DNA of 39,057 nt. It comes from Fen731 sp964354265. GTDB lineage: Bacteria; Actinomycetota; Humimicrobiia; Humimicrobiales; Humimicrobiaceae. Shown here one piece after another: positions 1 through 9,332 of this stretch. Numbering within the stretch: the stretch's first letter is position 1; each line of letters opens with the position of its first letter. The position numbers were made by a program, and so were the translations under genes. The DNA lies in the NCBI GenBank assembly GCA_964354265.1, contig CAYGYY010000012.1, forward strand, positions 1 through 39,057, read 5' to 3'. Below the pieces are notes generated by a model. It was not told where the DNA came from. It did no database searches and saw only the letters and a list, made by a program, of their open reading frames with translations.

Positions 1-467
1 TATTCTCTTGCCTCTTCAGGGTCTGTTTCAACTACTTCTTCAGATGGACCCCTTGTAATGATTCCTACTCCCCCTTCAACAAAAACGCCTTTTTTATGAG
101 CATAATCAACAACCTCCTTTGAACCCTTTATGTTCTCTGTCAAAGAAAGTCTTGATAAATCTATCATGACTCCTGAGTAACCCCTGTCTATTGCTGTTAT
201 GCAGGAATCCACAGAATCTATATGGTCTGCAAAAAGTGCAGTCGGGAGTTCTGTATTGTCAATGAATCTTCTTGCAAGCTCTTCAACACACCCAAGACAA
301 CTTCTTTCCATCAAAGGAAAATAAATATCATAAAGAAAAGGCGAGTCAGTTTTGATTGCTGCATTTGTTAGAGCCTCTATACTTTCAAGGTTTGTAATCA
401 GGAACCGGGAAAGCATGAAATTTTTTTCCCTGGCATAATCAAGCATAAGTTTTATAGGTACCTGCAT
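1..467 (-). CDS. Class II aldolase family protein, N-terminal part (runs off window)
   Basis: The first 155 codons are present and the gene continues past the left edge. The translation begins MQVPIKLMLDYAREK and aligns with the neighbouring aldolase (470-1504), including the (beta/alpha)8 signature region: FADHIDSVDSC here against HLDHATEIST in the neighbour. The Asp-His pair (catalytic Asp plus first zinc His of GatY/KbaY-type aldolases) is kept, while the preceding His is Phe. The later motif VEGGVGIITR has Gly where the neighbour has Glu (VEAEVGYITR), so the active site is altered. The start codon lies 2 bases after the stop of the upstream aldolase, so the two are certainly co-transcribed and probably translationally coupled. 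A lyase acting on a phosphorylated ketose is the family expectation; the actual substrate is unknown. The zinc ligands expected later in the barrel lie outside the window. Confidence 0.8.
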   Translation of the reverse strand, partial: MQVPIKLMLDYAREKNFMLSRFLITNLESIEALTNAAIKTDSPFLYDIYFPLMERSCLGCVEELARRFIDNTELPTALFADHIDSVDSCITAIDRGYSGVMIDLSRLSLTENIKGSKEVVDYAHKKGVFVEGGVGIITRGPSEEVVETDPEEARE

Positions 468-469
468 TT

Positions 470-1504
470 TTAACTTCCTTTTAGAGAGCCTAATATTTTT
501 TTTGTTATCTCTTCGACTATATTATCATAATCTGAACGGCCGCCTGAAGCTGTCCCTGAAAAATGATTACTGGATCCTGTTTTGGTGCTGCCTATGGATT
601 GCTGCGAATCATTTTCTGAATAAGCAGTTAGATCCAGCTGGCAGACATTTGACTGGAAGGAACAAATGTTTACACTCCTGAAGGCTTTTAGCCTGTTTTC
701 TATCATCTCCCGGTAGCCATTCCTGACTTCGTTTAGCAATACTGCAAGATCAGGTGGTTCATTTAATAAGAGCTCTTTTAATTTTGCTACTGCAACTGTT
801 GAAACCCTTGTATATACTGAAGCTTTATTAATTCCAAGGTCAATTGCTTGTGCAACCATGCTGTCATCCACCCCGGAACCTCCATGCAGGGAAAGATAAC
901 AATCTGTCATCTCACTTATCTGCTTTAGCATCTCCAGGTTCAGGGAAGCCTTTTGCTCAGTAAGGCCATGAATGGATCCTATTGCCGGAGCCAATATATC
1001 TACTCCTGTTTCTTTAACAAATTCGGCTGCTGTCTTCGCATTTGTAAGGTTTGCCTCAGCGCTGCCTTCGTCCAGGCCTACCCTGGTTATGTAACCCACT
1101 TCCGCCTCTACCATCAACCCAACGCTATGGACTATATCTACAACCTGCTTTGTCCTTTTTATTTTTTCTTCAAAAGACAGTCCCACCGGACCGTCATACA
1201 TGAGTGAAGTAAATCCGCATTTTATTGCCTGTACTATAGTTGATATTTCTGTTGCATGGTCAAGATGTAGCACCAGCGGAACGTTTACCTTATTGGACAC
1301 ATCTTTTACAAGATTTGAAAAAGTCTCCAGGTCACTGTATTTCAACTGCGGCTCATAAACGGCGCAGACTAACGGTGTCTGAAGGTTTATTGCAGCTTCC
1401 ACTGCGCCCTCCAGGGTCTCAACATTGAAGACATTAAAACATCCAAGGCAATACTTATTCTTCCTTGCGTCTTCAAGGAAAGGTTTCAAGCTGGCAATAG
1501 GCAT
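470..1504 (-). CDS. Class II (zinc) fructose/tagatose-bisphosphate aldolase family protein with Ser/Gly-rich C-terminal tail
   Basis: This 344-residue protein matches the GatY/KbaY branch of class II aldolases, which cleave ketose (bis)phosphates using Zn2+. The expected residues are all visible: D82 and H83 in HLDH, E132/E134 in VEAEVG, H179 in SIHG and H207 in LHGGSG. The barrel ends near residue 276. It is followed by a segment not usual for the family: a Ser/Thr/Gly-rich linker (about 297-323) and then a predicted amphipathic helix (about 325-342, IVEEITKKILGSL). The ATG at 1504 is preceded by GGAG at a six-base spacing. The gene follows a URO-D family gene by 53 bases and precedes another aldolase homologue by 2 bases. 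Placement at the end of a demethylation/isomerase cluster suggests it cleaves the sugar product; this is inference. Confidence 0.88.
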   Translation of the reverse strand: MPIASLKPFLEDARKNKYCLGCFNVFNVETLEGAVEAAINLQTPLVCAVYEPQLKYSDLETFSNLVKDVSNKVNVPLVLHLDHATEISTIVQAIKCGFTSLMYDGPVGLSFEEKIKRTKQVVDIVHSVGLMVEAEVGYITRVGLDEGSAEANLTNAKTAAEFVKETGVDILAPAIGSIHGLTEQKASLNLEMLKQISEMTDCYLSLHGGSGVDDSMVAQAIDLGINKASVYTRVSTVAVAKLKELLLNEPPDLAVLLNEVRNGYREMIENRLKAFRSVNICSFQSNVCQLDLTAYSENDSQQSIGSTKTGSSNHFSGTASGGRSDYDNIVEEITKKILGSLKGS

Positions 1505-1557
1505 CGGTATCTCCTTTTTTTATAATATCAAAATAACTGATTCAATTAACATATTTT

Positions 1558-2616
1558 TTATATCCCGTCGATTTTTTCAAAAGCAGGCACTTCTCCCCCG
1601 TTAAATTCTGCAATTGCATCCCTGACTATCCTTGCTTTCTGAAGCGGCACGCCTCTTATCCCTTCAAGGCAAAGCCCGAAATTCCCCCCATGCGCACCCG
1701 ATTCGCATTCTTTGAGCACATGTTTACGGATATCATATTCGTTGCTGTCGCGTACCAGCCTGAAATCAACCAGTTTGCTTATAAAAACCCCGTGGAAATA
1801 TTTCTTCATTTCCCGGGTATCTATCATTTCACCAAACATGTCATACTGTGTCAAATTTAATTTTGAAATGGCGCTTAAAAAGTTGGTAATATTCCCGCAG
1901 CAGTGAAAATGTCTTCTGGCAGAAGGGAAAGCGTCATACCATCTTAGAAGTTGCGGCAATACTATTTTCTCAAACAACGATGGACTTATATTTATAATTG
2001 AATCATCCACCAGGCCAGTGGTGTCCGGCTTTACTATTCCCAATTCATAATCATGAAATTTTTTCCATTCTATGGCAGCGTCAGTGACCCTGGCAATAAG
2101 CTCCCCGCAAAGACCCGGGCTTTCAATAAGGTCAATCAAAAAACTGGTTTGCCCCCTTAAAAAACAGGATACAGTAAAAGGACCTTCAAACATCACAGTG
2201 TCCCTTATTCCTGTAAGGTCATAGAACTTTTTAGCCTTAGAGATCAAATCCAGTACAACAGGATTGCTTTCAGGCGGAGGCGGTCTAAAACTTTTTAGGT
2301 CTGATATGTCTGATAATATCCCTTTTCTAATAAAAGGTTCATTATCTTCAGGTTGAAAAATCTCACAGCCCAATACTTCAGATGCTTTGACATGGCCCTT
2401 ACAGAATAAAAATTCCGGAGGCTCTATTTCAAGGACATCAGATATTATTTTAATTGCTTTTTTCTGGGCTGAGACCATCAGGCCTATATCATTATAAAAG
2501 TCTATTATCTTTACTTCAGCGATTTCAGTAATTTTTAATTCTTCAGCAAGATAACAAAACTTCACCAATTCTCCGGATACTTTACCGGCATTATTTAAAA
2601 TTGGTAAATCGCTCAT
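1558..2616 (-). CDS. URO-D superfamily corrinoid methyltransferase-like protein with HCCG metal motif
   Basis: This 352-residue protein belongs to the uroporphyrinogen decarboxylase superfamily, which includes cobamide methyltransferases such as MtaA, MtbA and CmuA. The motif at 238-241 is His-Cys-Cys-Gly, which fits the H-x-C-G zinc site of MtaA/MtbA-type enzymes, and C316 in GLCLEG is a candidate third ligand. It is the only one of the five URO-D proteins in the window with this signature, so it is the best candidate for the methyltransferase that moves the methyl group from a methyl-corrinoid protein to a thiol or folate acceptor. Genuine heme-pathway HemE is unlikely given the context and divergent sequence. 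A GGAGAG ribosome site lies about nine bases before the ATG. It lies 24 bases after the isomerase homologue. The acceptor is not determinable from sequence alone. Confidence 0.8.
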   Translation of the reverse strand: MSDLPILNNAGKVSGELVKFCYLAEELKITEIAEVKIIDFYNDIGLMVSAQKKAIKIISDVLEIEPPEFLFCKGHVKASEVLGCEIFQPEDNEPFIRKGILSDISDLKSFRPPPPESNPVVLDLISKAKKFYDLTGIRDTVMFEGPFTVSCFLRGQTSFLIDLIESPGLCGELIARVTDAAIEWKKFHDYELGIVKPDTTGLVDDSIINISPSLFEKIVLPQLLRWYDAFPSARRHFHCCGNITNFLSAISKLNLTQYDMFGEMIDTREMKKYFHGVFISKLVDFRLVRDSNEYDIRKHVLKECESGAHGGNFGLCLEGIRGVPLQKARIVRDAIAEFNGGEVPAFEKIDGI

Positions 2617-2640
2617 ATTGAATTTCTCTCCACATATTGT

Positions 2641-4161
2641 TTAATAATACCTTCTGTCATTAGCCTTGTTTATAGCATAGTTTACCCAATTTTTAATATC
2701 ATAATTATTATCAATTCTGAAGACTTTAATCCCGGAAATATTGCAGGAATAAGTCAGTTCACCAGTAAAATCCCCGGGAACAGCTATTAGGTGATTTGCG
2801 CCTAAAGCGTCGACAAGCAGGCCCCTGTCGACATTGAATTTAAATGCAGTAAGGGGCCAGTTCCTGAAAAAACTTGTTTTGCACCTCATTGTATCAGTGA
2901 CATCTATAGTATCCATCAATCCCAGCAGGACGACATATTCATCCTTTATTTTCAGCAATCTCAGAACAGTCATCTTATTGTCTTTTTGGGTATCATAGCT
3001 AACCGCGCCACCCCTACCTTCAAAATTCTGCGCGATTGTAAGTCTTTTCAGGACCTCTTTGGTGTTCCTTGAACAACAGGAATAATATATTGATGAGCCC
3101 CCGCAATTCCCCATTACAAAATAATCCTTTCCCATAAACAGGATATCACCGAAAAGCGCCGGCATCCCGCCGGATATGAAGTTTAACAGGCATGAGCATA
3201 TCAATGCTTTAATATCCCCCTCGCACACACAGGACATGACTTCCTTTATTCCTTCCGCATCTTCAAAATATGGCAGGAAGGAAGGCAAAAAGCATGGATC
3301 TGCGCCAAAAGTATCAGATAGTTCAGTAAAGCATTTTACAGATACCCCCGCAACATCATCATATTCGCCCATCCTGTCTTTTGCTGCAAGATATAAAGCG
3401 ATCTGTTTATTAAATATTTCTTCTGTAAGCATCTCTTCATCATATTTAATAATTGTCTTATTGTCTTTTAACCATTTTGCAAAATTATCCAGCCTGCTTT
3501 TTGGTATATTCTCACTGTATTTAACAAGCATATACTGGTCTTCATTAATAATGTCACCTACCAGAAAAGACTTAAGCCTTGAATAATCATCCTGAAGGTA
3601 TTCCATCTTCAGCGCGTATGAACCTCCCCATAAGATCAAAGTGCTCTTTTTTAATTTCTCTATAGCCGTTACCCCTTTTGCCCATCTGACAATCTCTGTC
3701 CTTTCAGCATATACTCTTTTATGGGTGATTGCATAAGGATTTGAAGCATTTTGCCATAAAGATGCGCCTGCCGCCGAAATCAGGGTCACGCCTGCCCAGG
3801 CAGGATTTCCATCTGAATATAATAATACCGGTTTATTGAATTCCCTTACCAGGGCGACTATTAGCATTGGTTCGCACCAGTGCCAGCAGCCTATTACCAG
3901 TGCTTCTATATCTTCCTCTACCATGACCTTAATGCACTCCCTGGCGCTTTTATAACTATGGATCGCAACCCAACCAGGGTTTGACCTTTCTATTTTTTGC
4001 GAAACATCGACTGCATCAATATCGTTGTTTTGAAGGTACCCTATTAATTCCCTGTGGGCTTTATTTATATACTGTTCCCTCTCTTCGACCAAGCCCTGTT
4101 CCCTTGGAGCATCGGTTACTGAAATCACCCCTATTTTTGGCATCTTATAAGTATTTTTCAT
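2641..4161 (-). CDS. L-fucose isomerase (FucI) family protein
   Basis: The 506-residue product matches the L-fucose/L-arabinose isomerase fold (aldose-ketose isomerases using Mn2+). Visible signatures are GCWHWCEP in the N-terminal region, LWGGSYALKM in the middle, CEGDI (metal Glu), PALFGDI (metal Asp) and a C-terminal GANHLIAVPGDFTGEL with the ligand His. The Glu/Asp/His set fits true FucI better than the other two homologues here. Where those have GHxGP, this one has GNCGG. An ATG 15 bases upstream (4176) is possible, but only the ATG at 4161 has an AGGA (GAGGATAAATAAA) ribosome site at a workable distance. It lies 60 bases after an MttB gene and 24 bases before a URO-D gene. Function as a sugar isomerase is likely; the sugar is unknown. 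Confidence 0.8.
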   Translation of the reverse strand: MKNTYKMPKIGVISVTDAPREQGLVEEREQYINKAHRELIGYLQNNDIDAVDVSQKIERSNPGWVAIHSYKSARECIKVMVEEDIEALVIGCWHWCEPMLIVALVREFNKPVLLYSDGNPAWAGVTLISAAGASLWQNASNPYAITHKRVYAERTEIVRWAKGVTAIEKLKKSTLILWGGSYALKMEYLQDDYSRLKSFLVGDIINEDQYMLVKYSENIPKSRLDNFAKWLKDNKTIIKYDEEMLTEEIFNKQIALYLAAKDRMGEYDDVAGVSVKCFTELSDTFGADPCFLPSFLPYFEDAEGIKEVMSCVCEGDIKALICSCLLNFISGGMPALFGDILFMGKDYFVMGNCGGSSIYYSCCSRNTKEVLKRLTIAQNFEGRGGAVSYDTQKDNKMTVLRLLKIKDEYVVLLGLMDTIDVTDTMRCKTSFFRNWPLTAFKFNVDRGLLVDALGANHLIAVPGDFTGELTYSCNISGIKVFRIDNNYDIKNWVNYAINKANDRRYY

Positions 4162-4221
4162 TTTATTTATCCTCATTTTTTATTCAGGTTTTTATTTTTT
4201 TAGAAAAAATTTTAAGACTTT

Positions 4222-5661
4222 TCAATGTTTAAATGAATTCTCAAAATCCTTTAATACCATAGAAATGTTTTCTTTCTTTTCTGTGCTCAGCTCTTTGACT
4301 TTATGACCGGATATGATTTTATCAGCTAACTCCATGGCATTATCGGTAATAGATGGTTTTCCTTTTTTTATCCAATTCTCATAAATATCCCTGTTGGAAA
4401 CATCGTATTCCATATACTCTTGTGACTTCAAATATTTAAAAGTATGGTCCTCTATCATAAAATCTTTATGATGCCCTACTTTTTTAATAGTATCCAACCC
4501 TATTGTGTCCTGGTTGACATAAGCTCCATCAATATATTTCCTGACAAACTTTGCAATCTCATTGTCCACAACCAGCTGCTCATAACTTACAGACATGCCT
4601 GTTCCTATCATCCCGGCATTTATTACAATGTCTATTCCTGACTGCATAGTAGAAATTATGTTAAAAATCTTCTCAAAACCATTTTGTTCATCATATACAT
4701 TTGAATCTGTATCAAAAGCTATGCAGTGCGAAGGCAGATTATAGTAATCGGCAAGCTGTGCGCCCGCAACAGTACAAATATTCCTTTCTGCTGTAGCTAT
4801 CAGCACAGCGCTTTTCTTCATCTCAAAGGTGGTCCACCCGGCTCCGTAGATCACTGGAGTGCCTGGACTTATGAGCTGGCTGAATATTATCCCGGCAAGG
4901 TTTTCGATATTGTTCATTGTCACCAGGCCGGCTACAGTTATTGGCGAAGTCACTCCTGCATAAGGTTCCGGCAATATTAGCAATGGAAACCTTTCACTGG
5001 CAAGGAGCGCCAGGGCGTCTGCAGTACCGCTTGACCATGTCAATGGGCTGATTGGAGAAATCTGGCATATTCCAATAGGCTTTTCTGAAACATTGCCGCT
5101 TTCACAAATTATTTTAATTATATCCATTAAAACCCTGGTTTCTTTTACATTTTCCGGGGAGAAATAAACAGGCTTTGTGGTATTGTTTAGCACTGAATCG
5201 ACAGCATGGAGTATTGATGCCTGCGGGAAGACATCCTGGGGCATGGCTTCAACGCCGACTATGTCGATATTATCCAGATAATCGGATATCAGGGCAAAAT
5301 TCCCAACTTCTTTTTTAGTAACAGGCCGCCTTTTTCCGCTTTTCTCGTCATAATAATTAATGGCATTATGGCCGCTGGCAGTAAATGTTTTTTGCTTTTC
5401 GCCTATATTTAAATAATAATCTCTGTCCCTGTTATATAACTTGATTTCGCCTGGAACCAAAGAAAGGCACTTATCAATTATCTTATCGCTTAATTTTATT
5501 ATTTTGCTATCCAGGTCGACTGTTAACCCTTTATCAGCCATAAATTTTAAGACGCTCTCACTATGGACCAGGATGCCGGTTTCATTCAAGACTTCCCTGC
5601 TGGAATCATCTATCATCTTTATTTCCTTTGATGACAATACCTCTGCCCTGTTAAGCTTCAT
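4222..5661 (-). CDS. MttB-family (non-pyrrolysine) corrinoid-dependent methyltransferase, copy 1
   Basis: This 479-residue protein belongs to the trimethylamine methyltransferase family (COG5598, MttB). Family-wide features include the N-terminal helix (IDDSSREVLNETGI), the SPLTW segment, GVTSPITVAG, the MNNIENLAG stretch and a C-terminal GTGMSVSYEQLVVDNEIA segment close to that of the copy at 17016-18497. No amber codon interrupts the frame, so it belongs with MtgB-type enzymes that demethylate quaternary amines such as glycine betaine, carnitine or proline betaine. These transfer the methyl group to a Co(I) corrinoid protein. An AGGAG site lies five bases upstream of the ATG. It sits between two FucI-type isomerase homologues rather than next to its own corrinoid protein, so it probably uses one of the two encoded further upstream. 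Its substrate is unknown. Confidence 0.87.
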   Translation of the reverse strand: MKLNRAEVLSSKEIKMIDDSSREVLNETGILVHSESVLKFMADKGLTVDLDSKIIKLSDKIIDKCLSLVPGEIKLYNRDRDYYLNIGEKQKTFTASGHNAINYYDEKSGKRRPVTKKEVGNFALISDYLDNIDIVGVEAMPQDVFPQASILHAVDSVLNNTTKPVYFSPENVKETRVLMDIIKIICESGNVSEKPIGICQISPISPLTWSSGTADALALLASERFPLLILPEPYAGVTSPITVAGLVTMNNIENLAGIIFSQLISPGTPVIYGAGWTTFEMKKSAVLIATAERNICTVAGAQLADYYNLPSHCIAFDTDSNVYDEQNGFEKIFNIISTMQSGIDIVINAGMIGTGMSVSYEQLVVDNEIAKFVRKYIDGAYVNQDTIGLDTIKKVGHHKDFMIEDHTFKYLKSQEYMEYDVSNRDIYENWIKKGKPSITDNAMELADKIISGHKVKELSTEKKENISMVLKDFENSFKH

Positions 5662-5784
5662 ATTTGCTCCTGACTGCTAATATTTTGAATTATTAATTTT
5701 TTATTATTTATTAATCACATAATAGCTAATAAGATAAAAACTGTGCTGCCTGTTTATTCTCAATTACCAGGAATAATTCCGTCT

Positions 5785-7221
5785 TTATATTTGTACTACT
5801 TCCAGGTCCAGTATGCTGGCCAGATCCAGCAGCTCCTCCAAAATATCCTCATGCACTACTGCAAAATGCTGGGTGCTCCCGGATTTTAAGACTTTTTCCA
5901 GGAACTCAATAACTGGAACATCTGTTTTAATGCAGAAATGAGGAAATGCTGTAAGTCTTTTATGGCCACCCAGCGATAAACCCCCAGTTACAATCATCTT
6001 GATATCATCACCTGTGTCAAGCAGGTTTACCATTGTCACCCTGCCAGGCGCACCTATCATCTCCAGTGTTGCTGAGTATGCATATTCAAAATCGCTATCC
6101 ATATATTCCAAATCGGGAACTACGGTTACATCCTTATAAGATTCCGCGATCAGGGGGTTATTTGGCCCGGGATGTCCGGCATTTATAGTACCCTCTTCCG
6201 GATTGAAATTAAGTATCTCAGTAAAACCTATCGGTTTTCTGGTGAATAAATACATCATATACATAGCAAGCGTACAGGCAATGTCGCCTTCAAATCCAAT
6301 AATTGCTCCAATATCGTTGTAGACCTCAGGATAGAGGCAGGGTCTCAGGCCTACATTATGATGAAGTTCGTCACACACGTCATTTAAGGCAAGGGCGTTC
6401 AAATCATACCTCGTATACATACTGGCCATTGCTAGCGATACGCGGCAAGCCTGTAAAAAATCCCTTTTTTTGATATTGACGTCTAATTTGAATGAATTTA
6501 TATTCCATTGCATGAACTCCTTCACTTGAGCCTCTTCCAATTTAAGGCTTTCTTCTTTTAATTCAGCCAGGGTCAAGTTCTGGAGAAGCATTCCTGTTTT
6601 CCTTAACATCAGGTATTCATCCATGCATGTGGATTTCATCTGGTCGTTCCTGAAGGGAAGCAGCCCCATAGTGGATTCCTTTAATTTGTTTTTTACCATT
6701 GCTGCCCTTGCAAAAGAGGCAATTCCTGAAACTATTTTTTCATCGCCTGCTTCTCCTATTACCAGCTTAAACTTTTTCCTGAATCTCTTCAGGCTTCCCG
6801 AACCCTGGAGGGCGCCGACAATCCCGCAATTATGATACAGTTCAAGAGGGCTGTACTGCCTGGTAGTGTAAAACCCTGTCATATACTCCCAGTAAAGTAT
6901 AGGTATTTCACCAATATTCTTTAAGACCTCTATCCATGCCTTGTCCTCAGCCCAGGTTAAAAAACATACTATCACCAGATCGATTTTTTCTTTCAGGAAC
7001 AGGTCCAGGGCTTTTCTTGCTGATGTTATATCAAAAATAATTCCGGGGTTTACCAGGTCTACCTTACCCTGCAATGAATCTTCGATTTTTCCTATCTCTT
7101 TTTTTAACAGGGAACCAAGATCGCCGACGCTACCCCCTTCTTCTCCAATTCCTAAATCCAAAAACCATTTGGCTTCAAATAGCAATAGGCCTGCTTTTGG
7201 CATTAATTTTTTAATCTCCAT
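5785..7221 (-). CDS. L-fucose/L-arabinose isomerase superfamily protein
   Basis: The 478-residue protein is a close paralogue of the product of 22778-24199. Shared landmarks are the N-terminal AKWFLDLGIGEEGG (AARWFEEVVLGGGE in the paralogue), LRPCLYPE, FEGDI with the first metal Glu, FTEIL with the second Glu, GHPGPNNP with a His, and C-terminal TQHFAVVHEDILEELLDLA with a second His. Two Glu plus two His is the metal-ligand scheme of L-arabinose isomerase rather than of FucI (Glu/Asp/His). An aldose-ketose isomerisation or related enolisation is therefore plausible. AGGAG lies seven bases before the ATG. It is preceded by a URO-D gene (82-base gap) and followed by an MttB gene (123-base gap). 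The sugar is unknown and the protein may act on an unusual, possibly methylated, substrate. Confidence 0.8.
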   Translation of the reverse strand: MEIKKLMPKAGLLLFEAKWFLDLGIGEEGGSVGDLGSLLKKEIGKIEDSLQGKVDLVNPGIIFDITSARKALDLFLKEKIDLVIVCFLTWAEDKAWIEVLKNIGEIPILYWEYMTGFYTTRQYSPLELYHNCGIVGALQGSGSLKRFRKKFKLVIGEAGDEKIVSGIASFARAAMVKNKLKESTMGLLPFRNDQMKSTCMDEYLMLRKTGMLLQNLTLAELKEESLKLEEAQVKEFMQWNINSFKLDVNIKKRDFLQACRVSLAMASMYTRYDLNALALNDVCDELHHNVGLRPCLYPEVYNDIGAIIGFEGDIACTLAMYMMYLFTRKPIGFTEILNFNPEEGTINAGHPGPNNPLIAESYKDVTVVPDLEYMDSDFEYAYSATLEMIGAPGRVTMVNLLDTGDDIKMIVTGGLSLGGHKRLTAFPHFCIKTDVPVIEFLEKVLKSGSTQHFAVVHEDILEELLDLASILDLEVVQI

Positions 7222-7303
7222 TAGTCTCTCCTGAAAAATATATTAAATAGTTTTTTAAATCTGCAATTAAATAAATCGCCAATCCACATCAACATCCGGG
7301 CAA

Positions 7304-8431
7304 TCAATACCATCCATACCTGATTTCGCTGTCCCACATTTTAACAACTCTTTTGGGGTCGCATGCCGGGTGTATCTCACTGGAACTTATTATATAACCT
7401 CCATTTTCTTTCCCTCCGGAAATGGCATCTTTTATTGCATTATCTATTTCATCCATTGTCCAATTGTTTAGCATCTGTGAATTATCAAGACCGCCTATCA
7501 TTAAGAGCCCCGGATATTTTTCTTTTATTTCTTTAGTGCTCATTCCCGCCATTGGCTCAACAGGGTGGATTCCATCTATGCCTGCGCTTATGAGGTCAGG
7601 TATTATCTGCCTTATATCTCCCTCAGAATGATAAAATACTTTTATGCCATGGCTGTGCCAGGCATCGACATTCTGCTTTAAAAATGGTATGAGTTCTTTT
7701 CTTAAAAATTCCGGGGAAAAAATCAATCCTTTATTCCATGCAATGTCACAATATGACAGGACAAGAGGCGAGAGCCTGGAATCTGCAATATCGTGTATCC
7801 TTTTTTCCTCGAAATCTGCGATTGCCTGCAGCCATAGATGCATAAGTTCAGGATATTCAATATAAGCATATGAGAACAGCTCCCAGCCTGCCCTGTTATA
7901 GGCCACATCCAAACCTACCGGGCTCTGTGCAATAAACAGCACTACATCCCCAAGCATCTCCTGCAATCTTTTAAACCTTTCCTTTGGATGAATAAAACCT
8001 GCGGATTTCCCTGTTTCACTGCCCCACAGGTTTACCCATCCCGCATAGTTAAATTCATCCCCGGGCTCATAAACCTGCAAATCCTCAATGTTTTTTAATA
8101 TATGTTCTTTTAATCCCTTTGTATCTGAAAACGGTTTTTCAAGGATCCAGCTGGTCCACCATTCATCCTTATAAACAAAACCATCTTTTTCTTTTCTTAC
8201 GCCTTCCTTAATGACAGAAGGCACAGTTTCACAGCAGTCAACATTTTCAGATAAAACCCTGCAGACAAGTTCGGTATAATTCTTATCAGTTACTTTTTTC
8301 CCGGTGCAATATTCAACAACATCAAAATTCTGGATGAAATCATTGATGGGTACCCTGTCTGCCTCCCTGTTTTCTAATATGATTTCCAGCCTTTGCCTGG
8401 CAGTCATTTTTTCCTTTGTAAAATCGCGCAA
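7304..8431 (-). CDS. URO-D superfamily protein with HSEG motif
   Basis: The N-terminal segment MTARQRLEIILENREADRVPI is typical of MtaA/CmuA-like URO-D proteins. The mid-protein metal-site region reads VFYHSEGDIRQIIPDLISAGIDGIHPVEP, so the H-x-C-G zinc motif of MtaA is replaced by H-x-E-G. That pattern is common in uncharacterised family members that occur with MttB and corrinoid genes. Two starts are possible: a TTG at 8431 with a strong GGAGG six bases upstream (375 residues, used here), or an ATG at 8407 preceded by AAAGGAA (367 residues), which matches the usual family N-terminus. It follows the CUT1 permease gene by 44 bases. A role in methyl transfer involving a corrinoid protein is inferred from family and context; which half-reaction is not clear. 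Confidence 0.8.
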   Translation of the reverse strand: MRDFTKEKMTARQRLEIILENREADRVPINDFIQNFDVVEYCTGKKVTDKNYTELVCRVLSENVDCCETVPSVIKEGVRKEKDGFVYKDEWWTSWILEKPFSDTKGLKEHILKNIEDLQVYEPGDEFNYAGWVNLWGSETGKSAGFIHPKERFKRLQEMLGDVVLFIAQSPVGLDVAYNRAGWELFSYAYIEYPELMHLWLQAIADFEEKRIHDIADSRLSPLVLSYCDIAWNKGLIFSPEFLRKELIPFLKQNVDAWHSHGIKVFYHSEGDIRQIIPDLISAGIDGIHPVEPMAGMSTKEIKEKYPGLLMIGGLDNSQMLNNWTMDEIDNAIKDAISGGKENGGYIISSSEIHPACDPKRVVKMWDSEIRYGWY

Positions 8432-8475
8432 ATCAAACCTCCAAATTTATATGGTTTAATTCAAACAACTGGTTA

Positions 8476-9324
8476 TTACTCCTTTAGAGAGCCTGAAACC
8501 AATCCCCTGATAAAATATTTCTGCCCTAAAAAATATATAACCACCATTGGAATGGTGACAATGACCAGCCCCATCATTGTAAGCGGTATATTTACATTGT
8601 ATCTTGATTTAAATACAGTAATGCCTGTCATTAGAGTCTTGAACTGGTCCTTTTGCAGAAATATAAGGGCTAACAGCAATTCGTTCCAGACCCAAAGCGC
8701 ATTGATTACTATAAGAGTAATTATTGGCGGCATAGACATTGGAACCAGAATATTCCTCAATATCCTTATGGAACTGCAGCCGTCTATATAAGCGCTTTCA
8801 ATTATCGATTGAGGTATGCTCCTGAAAAAAGTGGTTAATAAATATATGGAAAACGGCAGCAGGAGACCCGTATAAATTAAGTTTATTCCGATATAGGAAT
8901 TGGTAAGTTGTACTTTTGACATGAAAACAAAAAGAGGGATTATCATAATCACCGGCGAGATCATCATCAGTGAGATGACAAATTTTAATATCCCCTCCCT
9001 CATTTTAAATTTATACCTGGAGAGCGCAAATGCTGCAAGTAATGCTATTAACAGCGATACTATCACGCTTACAGTTGTCATTAATATCGAATTCAAAAAC
9101 CACTGTGCGAAATCCTTGCCTAAAAAAACTTCCCTGAAATTTTGCCATGAAATACCCTGCGGCAATCCAAACCTGTTTTCTATATAGTCTTCCTTGGATT
9201 TCAATGCAGTGTTAACCATAAAAAACACAGGGAAAAGCGAAAGCACTACTAAGGAAAGCATCAGTAGCTGCCTGGTTACTAGTGAAGGATAATTTTTCCT
9301 GGGTTTAATATTCTTAAAAGTCAT
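8476..9324 (-). CDS. ABC sugar transporter permease, CUT1 (MalG/UgpE type)
   Basis: The 282-residue inner-membrane protein has about six transmembrane helices and the EAA loop that contacts the ATPase: ESAYIDGCSSIRILRNILVP, near residues 178-197. This is the binding-protein-dependent permease signature of carbohydrate-uptake-1 systems. It begins 8 bases after the stop of the partner permease and has no clear ribosome site of its own, suggesting translational coupling. It should form a heterodimer with the product of 9333-10202 and receive substrate from the lipoprotein encoded at 10306-11760. No ATPase gene of the MalK/MsmX type follows, so the energising subunit must be shared from elsewhere in the genome. 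Confidence 0.92.
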   Translation of the reverse strand: MTFKNIKPRKNYPSLVTRQLLMLSLVVLSLFPVFFMVNTALKSKEDYIENRFGLPQGISWQNFREVFLGKDFAQWFLNSILMTTVSVIVSLLIALLAAFALSRYKFKMREGILKFVISLMMISPVIMIIPLFVFMSKVQLTNSYIGINLIYTGLLLPFSIYLLTTFFRSIPQSIIESAYIDGCSSIRILRNILVPMSMPPIITLIVINALWVWNELLLALIFLQKDQFKTLMTGITVFKSRYNVNIPLTMMGLVIVTIPMVVIYFLGQKYFIRGLVSGSLKE

Positions 9325-9332
9325 TTTATTTA

